A DNA stretch of 64,000 bases, from assembly GCA_021186555.1 (NCBI GenBank), contig JAJKFL010000003.1, forward strand, positions 38,411,908 to 38,475,907. The letters are read 5' to 3'. Position 1 is the first letter of the stretch, and every line of letters begins with the position of its first letter. The notes beneath the pieces were generated by a model, which was not told the origin of the DNA, made no database searches, and was given only the letters and a program-made list of their open reading frames with translations. Below are positions 11,635-23,616 of the stretch, piece by piece. The stretch comes from Reticulitermes speratus (taxonomy: Eukaryota; Arthropoda; Insecta; Blattodea; Rhinotermitidae). The translations under genes were made by a program, and so were the position numbers.

Positions 11635-11910
11635 TTTTTAAGGACCCCGCAGCAGATGCTACGGACGCACCGCAGCCTTGAGACTAATTGTGCAACCCTG
11701 TGATGAAGATGATCAGTTTTTTTCGTTTTTCCATGTAATGGAGCACCGGTGGAATGAAATTTACAGGGGAAAACCGAAGTACTCGGGGAAAAACCTGTCC
11801 CAGTGCCACTTTGTCCACCACAAATCCCACATGGACTGATCCGGTATTGAACCCGGGCCTCCGCGGTGAGAGGCCGGCGACTAACCGCCTAAGCCATGGC
11901 ACGGCCTAAC
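11635..11910 (-). mobile_element. Family B SINE, full length, with 12-bp TSD
   Basis: On + it runs from TTTTTTAAGGACCCCGCAG, through the body with CCAGTGCCACTTTGTCCACC, to a tRNA-like head ending CTAAGCCATGGCACGGCC. The perfect repeat GGAGTTACCGTT flanks it at 11623-11634 and 11911-11922. Confidence 0.9.
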
Positions 11911-11922
11911 GGAGTTACCGTT

Positions 11923-12664
11923 AAATTTACTGATATGTGTTGTGCCGTGTTATTCATCTGCTGCATTGTGCTAAGAGCTTCGTTTTTTTCGCGTGATTAT
12001 TTCAGGAAAATCGTGCTCAATTGTAATAACATGCCTTCAGTTTTTTTACGATGTCGGCTATTACGATCAGACTCAATAAGCCAATGTTATCAGTGTCGTT
12101 TTAATGACTATGTATGTGGAAATTACGGGCGTGCCTCGAAATTATGAGGGCTCTGTTTGTTCCAGATTAAGCACGTGCCAAGTCTTTAAACCTTTGTACA
12201 GTATTTGAGCAGGTATTTATTACTCGTTACCACATGTGTAATGGATAACGCCTTTGGTCTCCCATATCGTTTTTGCAACCTATTGTCTGGGTCTTAAAAA
12301 TACAAATTTGGGCAGTAATCTAACATACCACCGCCATATTAGCAGCCAGAAGTTTTCCGCTTACGTCACGACTGATGTCACTTGTACCTGTATCTAAAAG
12401 GTACGTGATGACCAAACACTTGAAGTGTGTACATTAGCCAACTCCCTGCATATACACGTATGTCTTAATGTTACATATTTCTCATGTAGATATTGTCTAC
12501 CGTGACAGTAAGACTCTGATAAGGGTATCTTATGTCACAATAACAAATTTCGTTTTCCTGATTATGCTATGTCTGTAACTCTGATCCGTCGTGTTCAGGG
12601 TCCTCTGTTTACAAATTTAATGGTCGGAGTGAACAGCAATTCTTATTTGCTTAATCAGATAATG
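11923..12664. other. No feature recognised
   Basis: The 83-codon frame 11896-12147 starts within the B SINE and has no domain. The rest is anonymous. Confidence 0.5.
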
Positions 12665-12935
12665 CGGAACGCGGTGGGTACAAGCCGGAAGGTCGCAGGT
12701 TCGATTCAGGTGTCATTTGAATTTTTCATTGACATAATCCTTCCGGCCGCACTATGGACCTCCCAGTCTCTAACAGAAACGAGTACTAGGAATATTTCCT
12801 GGGGAGTAAAGGCGGTCGGTGCTTAGGGCTGACAACCTTACCACCTTCATGTGCCGATTGTCTATAAATTCTGGGAGCTCAACCTCCTGGAACCCTCAGG
12901 GCCTGTCCAGGTCTGTAATGGGATTGCTTTACCTT
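12665..12935 (+). mobile_element. Family C tRNA-derived SINE, diverged
   Basis: Degraded A box, then GGTCGCAGGTTCGATTCAGG as B box. The body has TTTTCATTGACATAATCC, GGCTGACAACCTTACCACCT and CCTCCTGGAACCCTCAGGGC, in the same order as the copy at 14824. Confidence 0.75.
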
Positions 12936-13065
12936 ACCTTACTCAGATGATACATCACGTCCTTGGCGAGGGACACCCTTCCCCACTCCGGTCTTGGACA
13001 GTATCTTACCCCCACTATACATATAACATAGTGTAATTTTGTATAAAACAAGTTAGCTTTATAGC

Positions 13066-13197
13066 GTGTGACGCCGTATAGTGTGGTAGAAAGGTACCAA
13101 CAATTCGGAGGAATCTGCTGCCTCCATTTTTGTGATAGAATAATGGTATATTTCTCCGGAAGTTTGAAGCCTTCTGTTAGACCACACGGTGTCACAC
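13066..13197. repeat. Foldback repeat, family J (CACGGCGTCA ends)
   Basis: The left end GTGTGACGCCGTATAGTGTG mirrors the right end CCACACGGTGTCACAC. Inside are AACAATTCGGAGGAATCTGC and TGCCTCCATTTTTGTG, decayed relatives of the hammerhead-like CTGAAGATGGAGG...CCTCCGAAACGTTGG arrangement. Confidence 0.65.
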
Positions 13198-13977
13198 CCC
13201 CCAAGGCAGTATTCTGCACACTCACTGCCACGAGAACTTTCATCTCGCGATTTTTCGTTTATTATGAACACTGCAATATTAAGTACGTAATGTTTTAGTG
13301 TTGAAGGAACATTAACATTTTGTTGTTGGCGCTGGTCTAGTTCCACCACACATGTTCTCGTGGTAGGGCGTACTGTGGCGTCCTTTCGTGACACAAAAAC
13401 AGCTCAGGGGCGTTTCCTTCTGCTGCTCTGGTTTCATTCCGAAAATGACAAGAATGTTATGTAAATAGCGTGGTCTGTCTGTATTCTCCATTAGCACTCA
13501 CAATTATGACGCATCAACGATTCCTCATAAGGAAAGACTCGCCTGAAATCTGAATTAGAAAATTAAAGAAGAATGGAAGCATGTAAAGGCAGTGGAGGAT
13601 TAAAATTGAGCTTCATTTATGAAAGGAATTAGCAGATTCGTTGTACTTCATATACTGTGGCTGGAATAGGTGTTTTACGTAAATTAATATTAAATTGTTT
13701 ATTATTATTATTATTATTATAGTACACAGATCAAGGACGTTATAACATAAAGTAAAACTTAATTTTTTGTATTAATCATGATATTTTGATTTGAGATCTG
13801 GACCCAGCAACCTTGCATCACGTCACAGTTTTGTGTTATGAAAATATATTGAATTTTGAGCCAAGTGATTGCGCTTCTCTTATTTTTGTTTCTCTATCTT
13901 ACCATTGTTTTAATTTTTGTCAGGATTTATTTTAGGACATATTTAATTTTTTATTAAAATGTATTGTCATTTATACA

Positions 13978-14239
13978 GCCGATCCCAGTGGCCGTGCGGT
14001 CTAAGGCGTGGGTCTTCGGCCGTTCGCTTACTAGGATCGTGGGTTCGAATCCCACCGGAGGCATGGATGTCTGTCTCTTGTGAGTGTTGTGTGTTGTCAG
14101 GTAGAGGTTTCTGCGACGAACTGGTCACTCGTCCAGAGGAGTTCTACCGACTGTGGTGTGTCTAATGTGTGTGATCATGAAACCTCGACGAAACGAGGAG
14201 GCCCAGGCCCATATAGGGCTGTCGAGCCATAAAAAACAA
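13978..14239 (+). mobile_element. tRNA-derived SINE, family A (alpha body), with 14-bp TSD
   Basis: The head GCCGATCCCAGTGGCC begins a tRNA-Leu-like A box (GTGCGGTCTAAGGCG), and a B box GGGTTCGAATCCC follows. The alpha body starts TCTGTCTCTTGTGAGTGTTG and ends CTGTCGAGCCATAAAAAA. The perfect direct repeat ATTGTCATTTATAC flanks it at 13963-13976 and 14240-14253. Confidence 0.9.
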
Positions 14240-14823
14240 ATTGTCATTTATACTGCTTTATGATTTAACATTGCGTGCGAAGTGCTATGTAAGTTCCTGT
14301 GTTTTGCGTACAAATAAACGAGACAGAATTCTTTACCCCGTGACGCAGTATACAGACTTAGCCGCATTGTTACTTCCTATCGAAATGTCATACAGTTTCA
14401 CGCTTAAATGTGATTTCATTCACGCTCATAATTAAAGTACGGCCTTCAGCGGCCAAATTATTACGGGACTCACAAGCGCTCAACTGCATTACGTTAAGGT
14501 ATCTTTAACTGAATTACACCTAGATCGGACAACAAATGTGGAAAGTACGGACAGAAATACATTTACGCCTATAAGTAAAGTGTGGCTTTCACTGCACCGA
14601 TTTTCACGAAGATAACAGTTACTCAATAAAGTTTTGTGAAACATCCCCCTATACTGAATTTTATCCAAATCGTACGGAAAATATAGAAAATGGGGCAGAA
14701 ATTCATTTAGTCCTTATGTGAAGTGTGAGTTTTACTGTGCAGATTTTAATGACACTCATAATTACTGGACTGCATTCTGTGGAGGTCTCCTGTATCGAAT
14801 TCCGCCTAAATCAGTCAAATCAC

Positions 14824-15075
14824 GCGGTGGCGCAGTTGGTTGAGGCACTGCGCTACAAACCGGAACGTCGCGGGTTCGATTCCCGATGTTGTCACTGGAA
14901 TTTTTCACTGACATAATCGTTTCAGTCGCACTATGGCTCTGGAGTCGACTCAGCCTCTAAAAGAAATGAGTACCGGGAATCTTTCCTGGGGGGCTGACAA
15001 CCTTACCACCTGGGAGCCTCGACCTCCTGGAGCCCTAAGGGCCTTCCTAGGCCTGTATGGGACTGCTTAAACAAA
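14824..15075 (+). mobile_element. Family C tRNA-derived SINE
   Basis: GCGGTGGCGCAGTTGGTTGA (A box) and CGTCGCGGGTTCGATTCCCG (B box) are spaced as in a tRNA. The body runs ATTTTTCACTGACATAATCG, GAGTCGACTCAGCCTCTAAA, GGGGGCTGACAACC and ends GGCCTGTATGGGACTGC. A GTA/GTG-rich microsatellite (15076-15150) forms its tail. Confidence 0.85.
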
Positions 15076-15150
15076 GTAGTAGTGGTGGTGATGGTGGCGA
15101 TGGCGGTGGTGGTGGTAGTGGTGGCGGTGGTGATAGTAGTAGTAGTAGCA
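15076..15150 (+). repeat. GTA/GTG-rich microsatellite at a SINE 3' end
   Basis: Imperfect GTAGTGGTGGTGATGG units forming the tail of the family C SINE at 14824. The (TTA)n run at 13699-13720 is a separate microsatellite. Confidence 0.85.
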
Positions 15151-15898
15151 GTAATATAAATCCTGACATTTACTTCAGTTGTACGTGCATCATCCAATCT
15201 CAGTACCTCTTTAAGTGAGGATCTGATAGTTGAGACCCGAAGATTCATTACCATGGTTACAGGAGCCCTCTTACGGGGCTTACTCTGACTCAACTGAACT
15301 TAATTATAAGTCCCTGTACCCTATTTCTGTACATTCTAAGCTTATTTTTTAATATTTTCTCCCAAGTGATACCTTCCCTTCGGGTTTACAGACCAGAATT
15401 CTGTACGCATTTATTACCGCACTCTTGCGTGCTACAGGGCCCATCAGTATCATACATATAGTACTTTAATTTGATATAAAAACGTAGTTACATTTTTTTG
15501 CTTGTTGGTTTCAATATTCCGGAGTCCAACAGCAGAATGTAATTAGTGTATAGGTGTGTGGGCCCCAAGGCAACTTATCTACCTCGCACTATCTTTTTTT
15601 TCAGTTGCTTTTGTATCATGCATGGTTACCAGCTTTGTTTCACCTGGTAACAAGTAGATCGTGCTGTCTCGTATAGTAAACAACACGGACAAATTATTGA
15701 TCGTGGCTGTATTGGGGAAATACCTGAGTTCATGATAGTCGCGTGTACTGTGGCACAGTCCATTTGTGAACGTATAAAATTCACTTGATGCGGAGCTTAA
15801 AACCACGCTGACTACTAGATAATTTGTATTTACAATTATGCTAGCCAAGTAATTGATGCCAAGTTTGGGCGTGTTTCCAAAATCTAAAACAACTTCTC

Positions 15899-16133
15899 CG
15901 GAGGCCCGGGTTCAATCCCGGGTTAGTCCATGTGGGATTTGTGGTGGACAAAGTGACACTGGGACAGGTTCTTCTCCGAGTACTTCGGTTTTCCCCTGTC
16001 AATTTCATTCACCCGGTGCTCCATTACTTGGAAAAATGAAAAAGAACTGATCATCTTCATCACAGGGTTGCACAATAAGCCTAAAGGCTACGGTGCGTCC
16101 GTAGCTTCTGCTGCGGGGCCCTTCTCCATAAAA
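15899..16133 (+). mobile_element. Family B SINE, 5'-truncated within the tRNA head
   Basis: It begins CGGAGGCCCGGGTTCAATCC, so it lacks the A box. It contains the body GATTTGTGGTGGACAAAGTG and the 3' end GTAGCTTCTGCTGCGGGGCC plus A-tail. The direct repeat AAACAACTTCTC is at 15887-15898 and 16134-16145. Confidence 0.88.
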
Positions 16134-16145
16134 AAACAACTTCTC

Positions 16146-17231
16146 AGTCCCATATACTCCGTCCATCTGTATTTAGCAATTCCTTAACTAACCCACTTGT
16201 AGAAACCTAGCACGGTTCATTGTGTTGCACGCCGTATGCCAAGATAACAAGACATCTCCATCGGACAAAACTTTTTAGTACTAAAAATGCAATCAGTGTT
16301 AGATGTTTCGGCTCCCATTAAGTCATTTTGAGGCTGTATACAATTACATATTCAGAAAAATTTACAAACTCTTTTAATCTATAGACAATTTTGTGCAACA
16401 AGAAGATACTTTCTAGGAGCCGAAAACTGTAGATGTTAGTGAGTTTATAGTAATAAAGTAGTGTGTTTGACGGTTGTTTCTTGGTATCTTACCCTGCTTG
16501 TCATTTATTTCAGAATCGACACAATATTTTTTCTGCCATTTTAGAACCCCAATGCCCTTTTATTCTTACTTGACGAGTTTTTGGCATATTTGATAAAATT
16601 GGCAATTTTTAATGGCCCTTAGTTATACATTCAATCCTTTAAAGACGAAATGTGTTTGTTTTATATAAGGACTCAGTGCGTACCGCACAGTAAACACTCT
16701 CCACCTCGGTCATACAAGGCCAATCTGTTAATATTGTATAAGGCAAAAGTCGCTGTTTGTCTGAGATCCATAACAACACATAAACCTAATGTGATCCCCA
16801 CGCAGAATTTTTGAATATTAAACCTGGTTGTATGTAAAGTAACCCCTAGGCTTTAAAAGGATAATATAGAGGGTCTTTCTTTTATCGCCACACCGAGTAC
16901 AGCAACTTTATCGCATGGACATCCTGCAACCACCGGGACATTCCGTTATAGCTGCGATGCTCAGAGCAACGATTAAAAACACGCAATATGCTGCCATTCT
17001 AGTCCTTTGAGTACCAGGGCTGGCTTTCAATGCATGGAATCTGAAATCATCTACTCAGCCTAGTACCGAAAACCGATTCAAGGCTCTATACTCTAATATT
17101 AAATTTTCATTAACATTAATTAATTTTAAGTGTTACTTTACCTCCGTACTCCTCACTAACTCAGACCTGATCAATAAAGTTCGAACGGTACCTGAGGTTT
17201 CACTTCTGGAACATGACATTTGAGTAGGAGC
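16146..17231. other. No feature recognised
   Basis: Anonymous AT-rich sequence between two TSD-flanked SINEs. Confidence 0.5.
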
Positions 17232-17241
17232 ACAGTAAGGG

Positions 17242-17503
17242 CGCCGATCCCAGTGGCCGCTCGGTCTAAGGGTGGGTCTACGGCCGCTCGCTTACTGGGA
17301 TTGCGGGTTCGAATACCGCCTAGGGCATGGATGTCTGTCTCTTGTGAGTGTTGTGTGTTGTCAGGTAGAGGTCTCTGCGACGATTAGTCCCTCGTCCCGA
17401 GGAGTCCTACCGAGTGTGGTGTGTCTAAAGTGAGTGATCGTGAAGCCTCGAAAATTGAGGCGGCCTAGGCCCCCAAGGGGCTCTCGAGCCATTGGAAAAA
17501 AAA
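17242..17503 (+). mobile_element. tRNA-derived SINE, family A (alpha body)
   Basis: Same architecture as the 13978 copy: GCCGATCCCAGTGGCCGCTC head, GGGTTCGAATACC B box, alpha body and an A-rich tail. The flanking direct repeat ACAGTAAGGG is at 17232-17241 and 17504-17513. Confidence 0.88.
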
Positions 17504-17574
17504 ACAGTAAGGGACTGTGCTGTGTGTGGTCTTTAATACAGAAGTTATGATTCGTACATCTTATCGGTATAATG

Positions 17575-17780
17575 ACTATGATCCGGAATTGAGCACCGGA
17601 GAATGAGGGTTCGATTCCCGGTGGGGGCGGAGGTCTTTCTTACCGGGGACTCTCACCCCAGATATAAAATGGCCAGGGCATGCCTTTAGTCAATCGCTTT
17701 AAGTAAGACTAGGGAAGCCTGGAACTATACCTCCAGTCCCCTATACGTCATGCCTGGCATGTTGCGTTATGACGTAAAGT
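17575..17780 (+). mobile_element. tRNA-derived SINE, family D-related
   Basis: B box GAGGGTTCGATTCCCGGTGG, then TCTTACCGGGGACTCTCACC and GGAACTATACCTCCAGTCCC, the last matching the D-family 3' region (GAGCTATACCTCAGCTCCC). Confidence 0.55.
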
Positions 17781-17861
17781 GAAGTGAATTTCGCCGTAGA
17801 ACGGAACATGAAGGCCCAGAGGGGGGGCTATATTTATAAATCTACTCTTTCCTTAACCAGG

Positions 17862-18045
17862 GCTGTAGATAGGGTGGGTGGTCAACGCCACGCCCCGGCC
17901 GCTTTACCACCGCGAAAAAGACACGTTACTTATTGTACGGGAGTTTGGGTTGGCCCCATAGCCGGTCTGGACGGGTGCGGGAAATCTCGCCTACAACCGG
18001 GATTGGATTCCCGGATTGTCCAGTCCTTAGCGAGTCGTTGCATTA
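17862..18045 (-). mobile_element. Family D SINE, diverged
   Basis: The + strand block CGCCACGCCCCGGCCGCTTT and a degraded B box (CCGGGATTGGATTCCCGG) match the reverse of the D family. Confidence 0.55.
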
Positions 18046-18796
18046 TGAGGGTCGATGACAAAATAAGTATGCGCTGCACATATTTAGATTTCTGCGTTTT
18101 CAACTTCTAATTACAACACTTCAGATTTCACTTATTACAATCCCACTACTATTTCCCATAACTCCTTTTCCTTGATGCTAACAGCCCGTGTCCTGTGTTA
18201 TTTTTCATCGTGTTCCAATTGATTGTACACCATTATCATCTTTAAGTTTGTGGCAGCCAAGTTTGCGCTCCTGAGCCGGAAACAGACGATGATAGTTCGG
18301 CAATGAATACTTAAGCTTAGGACACATTTAAGTTTTTAAATATCAAAGTTACACCCAACGTACTTTCCTTAAATTATTGACTTAAGAAAATTCCGCTATT
18401 CACTTAACACCACAGTGCACTAGGTACCTATTCTTTACACGGCCTTTTCTTGTGTCAGAGTAGTGTTTGTGTTTGTTTGTTGCCGCAGGCAAGTTGTGTA
18501 GCAAGGTCTGCTGCTGTGAAGTTATGAATAATTGACACGTGCTGTGGGCTTTACCTTTCATTTGTGACAGCATTCAATAAATCTAGTTTGAAATGAATGC
18601 AGAAATGGACTTGAGTCAATAACGTTCTTTCGGCTTTCCGGTGTTGGTTGGGTCGTATTTCCTTGCATTCCTCCCGCCATTTCTGGTCGTCACATAACCT
18701 CTTTAGTAGTTAAGTTAAAAATAAGTGGATTTTTGCCTTCACTTTCCCACGTGTCTTCATGAGGTATGGCTTAAACAGAGTGACTTCATCTTTTTA

Positions 18797-19298
18797 AGGC
18801 GCTTTCACAAAATTGCGAAAAGCGACTATTAGCTGCATCATGTCTGTCTATCCGCATGGAACATTCTGCTACTTTTGGACAGATTTTCATGAAATTTGAT
18901 ATTTGAGTAGCTCTCGAAAATTTGTCGGGAAAATTGAAGTTGAATTAAAATCTGACAAGAATAACTGGTACTTTTACGTGAAGACGTATGTACATTTATG
19001 ATATCTCGCTCAATTCCTCTTAGAATGAGAAATGTTTCGGACAAATTTGTAGAGAAAATCAAAACATACATTTTGTATTTTCCGAAAATCATGCCGTTTA
19101 TGAGATAATGTGGAAAAATATGGTAGAGCCAGATAGGTCACAGATAACGATATAACATGGCGCATGCGCTTTGCATGCTGGGTAACTAAGGCTACAAACA
19201 CACACTCAGAATATGTAATGCTTATTGCTTTTCCACGGCAACAAATGTTAATCGAACGGGCCTCAGTGTTACGTTTATACGTACACTGCCTGTCTTAT
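18797..19298 (-). repeat. ~500-bp interspersed repeat, family H
   Basis: On + it begins AGGCGCTTTCACAAAATTGC and runs to TACGTTTATACGTACACTGCC. Blocks GTGGAAAAATATGGTAGAG and TTGCTTTTCCACGGCAACAA match the 6815 copy. Confidence 0.78.
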
Positions 19299-21475
19299 TT
19301 GCTTTCTGTTATGGCATAACTGTTTGGGGTTAGACCAATAGTGGCATGATGTTTAACGCATGAGTGGGTCCCCGATTGGATTATATGCGGGGCGTGAAGG
19401 TTTTTGGGTCACATTTATTAATTTTCTGTCTCACGAACTACACAAAATTATAATTTGTGTAAGTTTTCACAAATTTATTTTAGCATTGACAGTTTATCGC
19501 CGACTGCTCACAAACTGCACATATATTACGTTCGATTTCTTACTCTGTGTTAGCTTATTATATCATCATCAACATCATCATCACCACCACTACCAACATA
19601 CTTAATTTTGCTTCTAAAATTTTAATTGTTTTTAAATATTTCGTACCTTTAAAGTACAGTTACTTGTCTTTTCCCGTTTTACTGTCTCACATGTAATGTG
19701 GAAATAAAGTTGGTGACCTAATTTAAGAATATATTACTAAACCTAAAGTTACCAAGTATTTTGACAAAATCCCCTAAAATATAAAATGAACTTTGGTGAA
19801 AACAGGGTGTAGATATTTTTGGTCGCACGCGTATGTTTTAATATCATGCCTAGTAACAAGCTACATGAAAGCAACCAACCAATTCCTACATGAAGTTTTT
19901 CGTTTTAACGTCGCAAATTTTCGTCATTTTGTTACCATTTGTAAGACCTAATGAGCTGTGAATACAAAAAACTGCTATCTTAATTCTGATATTTTATCGC
20001 ACGAACTTCATATTTCTAGTCGTAACAGTTGCACATTTTATTGCCGTTCTTTCTATATAACGTTCATAATTTACTGGACATTCATGGCGTTAGTTTTACG
20101 TAGGTTACGGGGGAAATTATCTCAACGAAAAGAGCAACATTTTAGGCATAAAAGCTTATAAAAGTTTATCCTTGAACTCCCTATAAGCCTGACATTTTTC
20201 TCGCAAAAGGACATAAGGATAATGTCTAATGTTTCTTCCATGCTAACTCAAGCATTTCCATGCCATTTGTTATAAATGTTGTTGTATTGCATTCCCTCAC
20301 TTTCGAATATGTACGTCAGGATGTACATATTTTATCTTGTAGTAGAATTCTGTGTCATTTTATATGTATCTCAATGGATTCGCGTGTAGTCCTTAAAAGA
20401 GGTCACATGAATAAATAGAGCCTGTGACATAGAGTCGATGTAGGGGAAATGAATATTACTTCTTTCGTAACCCACTAGAAGCCAAATCTCAGATCTGATG
20501 TGCAGTAGATTTTAATAAAATCACTGAATCTCAGGATAGAATTGACTTGAAAGTCTACTAGGTATATGGCAATGCTGACCCAGCTTCATGTTAAAACAGA
20601 TTTGTTCCTTACTTTAACGATCCTTAACCAGTTGGATTGGAATAGCAGTGTGGCTTAGTTTATTGAACTGGAAGTGACATGACAGGAAGAGGGTCGCGAG
20701 ATATTTTTAAGTATGATTCTAACATTTACCTGAAATGACTGAGGAAAATCATGAATATTTCATAATAACATGGCCTCCGGAGCAAGAATCGAAAAACAGG
20801 AACTCCAGTATATGAAGCAGCAATAGCAGCCAGACAGTCGCGAATTTCGATTAATAAAACAGATGTTATGAAATGTGTCGTGTTGACGAGCACCGGAATG
20901 ACCTGGCTGATGGCAGGATTGAGTATCCAGCTTTTGCGAATTGTGATGACTTATCTGAACTTACCGACGTGGAGACTGACCCAAAACTACGTAATGAGGA
21001 TTGATGGTTTTAAGTGAGATCTGCTGTAAGGAAAGTGCAGTCAACCTCCATGTCCTGGTACGGACTTCGGAATCCGCAACTGCGCGAACCGCAGTCAGAG
21101 GACCGTGTAACGTCCCACGCAGCCACAAGCAGTTAGGTCTAAGCGTTTCGAAATAATACAAAAGGCCATCGCGGTTTCTCGCTCGATTTAATTCCAAGGA
21201 ATAAGGTATCACAAAAGGCAACTGGATTAATTGTTATGTAAGGTCTGCTCCGTCGTGGCCCTAACAAGATCGAAACTTCGGTTTCGCTTTTTTTTAGGTT
21301 TCCTCCATTAAGGTTCGCGGGAAGAGTGGAATGTCTTCATGCACCTGAACGCCATTGCATTTCATTCTCCCAAAATTTATGACAGCTAAATTAATTTCAA
21401 AACTGGAGTTGGTAAAAAAAATACGGACACAGAAGTGTAGTATAATGTACAGGACCCTTTTCCAGTGTTCTTTAA
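19299..21475. other. Long stretch without recognised genes
   Basis: Frames at 19360 and 19958 show no family features. The stretch contains an (ATC/CAC)n run at 19561-19596. Confidence 0.5.
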
Positions 21476-21605
21476 CGTTGCGAGATTTGAGGTTCTCTCA
21501 GCGATGTTGCTGAAATTTCAAGCCTTCTGGTTTGTTACGCCAGTGTCGACTGGTAGCTAGTTACCGGTGTTTCAAAGGAACGAATTGCCGTCATCTTCAG
21601 GGTCA
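21476..21605. repeat. Repeat shared with 52490-52615
   Basis: GCGAGATTTGAGGTTCTCTC then AGCGATGTTGCTGAAATTTC parallels GCGAGACTTCAAATTCTCTG with AGCGATGGTGATGAAGATTC. It ends with a minus-strand CTGAAGA...GAAACACCGGT, a decayed hammerhead-like core. Confidence 0.5.
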
Positions 21606-22210
21606 AGCAGCCAAGAAGAGTAGGATGGCAGTACATACATTTCCCTCAGTATCAAAGAGTTATAAATCCTTCAGGGCATAGTTGCATGTGAATTTAATGT
21701 TGGTTTTTATAATTGAAGAATTCATCTTATTCTTACGTTCTTTTCATGCCTCGGGATTAAAGCAAACCGTTCCAAAAATTACCTGACGTAGTTCAGTAAT
21801 TCTTACACTTCGTTAACTTCAGGCCGTTACACAGACGAGTTGCATTGCGTTTCTACACTGGACAACTGCAGATAGACATAGAAAGCGTAAAGAATTCCTG
21901 AGTGGGTTTCTATTACTTCTTAGCGTTATCTCCTGCAGCAACATACTGCCGTAATATTGTGAAACTGAAATTGCAAAATGGTATTATTGAAAGCATAAAG
22001 TTCTTGTCAGTGCTAGAAGAAACGTTTTGGGAAAGTGCATTAAAAACCTTGCCAATATTTCTGCAATTTGTCAATACTCCACTATAGAGGTTTTCACATT
22101 TGGAGGACAGAAGAATTATTTCAAAATATGACATGTTGTAGTTGTAATTATATTTGATTGTAAGATCGTTACGAATTATGAAATTATGGTTTGGTAAGAA
22201 GTAGTAATGA

Positions 22211-22477
22211 GCCGATCCCGGTGGCCGCGCGGTCTAGAAGTGGATCTGCAGCCGCTCGCTTGGTGGGATTGCGGGTTCGAATCCCACCGAGGGCATGGAT
22301 GTCTGTCTCTTGTGAGTGTTGTGTGTTGTCAGGTAGAGGTCTCTGCGACGAACTGGTCCACTCGTCCAGAGGAGTCCTACCGAGTGTGGTGTGTCTAAAA
22401 AGTGTGATCGTGAAGCCTCGAAAAATGAGGCGGCCTAGGCCCATGTAAGGCTGTCGAGCCATACAAAAAAACAAAGC
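22211..22477 (+). mobile_element. tRNA-derived SINE, family A (alpha body), first of a tandem pair
   Basis: Complete head, B box GGGTTCGAATCCC and alpha body ending in GTCGAGCCATACAAAAAA. The direct repeat AGTAATGA flanks it (22203-22210 and 22478-22485). A second head starts at the next base. Confidence 0.85.
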
Positions 22478-22485
22478 AGTAATGA

Positions 22486-22575
22486 GACGATCCCGGTGGC
22501 CGCGCGGTCTAAGAAGTGGGTCTGCAGCCGCTCGCTTGGTGGGATTGCGGGTTCGAATCTCGCCGGAGGCATGGG
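22486..22575 (+). mobile_element. Family A SINE head only (truncated second unit)
   Basis: GACGATCCCGGTGGCCGCGC through GGGTTCGAATCTCGCCGGAG, about 90 bp of tRNA-like sequence. Similarity stops just past the CATGG that normally opens the body. Confidence 0.8.
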
Positions 22576-22978
22576 TGACTGTCGTCTAATGCCAAGGTCA
22601 AAAATGAGTGTAACTACATCTCAGTTCATTTGTATGTCTTTACGTTATGTGCAGGGATGACGTTACCTTTACTGAAATAGTGGAGTCGCTTATTTAACAT
22701 GAAACTTATAAATATACTCGTATGTTCCCTTTGAATAATATTTTGTTATTTACCAGTTTATTTTTCTGTAGCGAATTCTTGATGCATTAAACTAGTTCCT
22801 GTCCACCCTCTGGGTACCACTGGCCTCTTACAAAGTCTCACTTTTTCTGCGGATCTTCCCCCTAAAGTTACTTCACATCGCTTAGTCACAATCGCCGTAA
22901 CATTTAAGTCTCCAGTATTTACAAAAGAACATACACTGTAAAAGCCTTTGTTAAGTTAATCTAAGAACTTATTAGAAA

Positions 22979-23506
22979 AAAGACAGGCAGTGTACGTATA
23001 AACGTAATATTGAGACCCGTTCGCTTAACCTTTTTTGCCGTAGAAATGAAATGAGTATGACATATTCTGAGTGTGTGTCTGTAGCCTTAGTTGTCCAGCA
23101 TGCAATGCGCGTGCGCAGTATTGTATTGTCTGTGGTCTATCTGGCTGGACCATATTTTTCCACATTATCTCATAAATGGCACGATTTTGGAAAAAAAGTT
23201 ATTGAATATTAAATACGTGTTCTGAGTTTCTCTACAATTTTGTATGAAACGGTTCTCATTCTAAGAAGAATTGAGCGAGATATTTTCATAAATGTGCATA
23301 AGTCTTTATGTAAAGTTCCCGTTATTCTTGTCAGATTTTAATGAAAGTTGAATTTTCTTGACAGATTTTAGAGAAACACTCAAATATACAATTTGATGAA
23401 AATCTGTCCAGTGGGAGCCGAGTTGTTCCACGCGGACAGAAAGACAGACAGATATGACGAAGCTAATAGTCACGTGTCTCAATTTTGCGAAGGCGCAAAA
23501 AAAGCA
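22979..23506 (+). repeat. ~500-bp interspersed repeat, family H
   Basis: AAGACAGGCAGTGTACGTAT start, ACCATATTTTTCCACATTAT, AATCTGTCCAGTGGGAGCCG and an end near TTTTGCGAAGGCGC. The AAAATC-CGTCCAGTGG-AGC block is reminiscent of 3' ends of some insect retroelements, but that is only a resemblance. Confidence 0.78.
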
Positions 23507-23577
23507 GTATATTTCATGGCGACAATGATAAAACTAAGATTAAGAAACACCTAAAGGAAAAGGACTTCGTTGAACTT

Positions 23578-23616
23578 GTGGTCCGCGAGTTGAATATGTT
23601 TCAACTCGCGGACCAC
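23578..23616. repeat. Perfect 17-bp hairpin
   Basis: GTGGTCCGCGAGTTGAA, loop TATGT, then TTCAACTCGCGGACCAC. AGTTGAGAAACGCTG follows immediately and resembles a hAT terminus. Confidence 0.9.

Noticed and set aside
13979..14060. tRNA gene calls in SINE heads (also at 17243, 22211, 35440, 59240, 14824)
   Set aside because: A and B boxes are good, but the sequences run straight into SINE bodies with A-tails and TSDs, and acceptor-stem pairing is absent. They are tRNA-derived retroposons.
15003..15293. Threonine-rich minus-strand frame
   Set aside because: Translation of the GTA/GTG microsatellite tail of a SINE.
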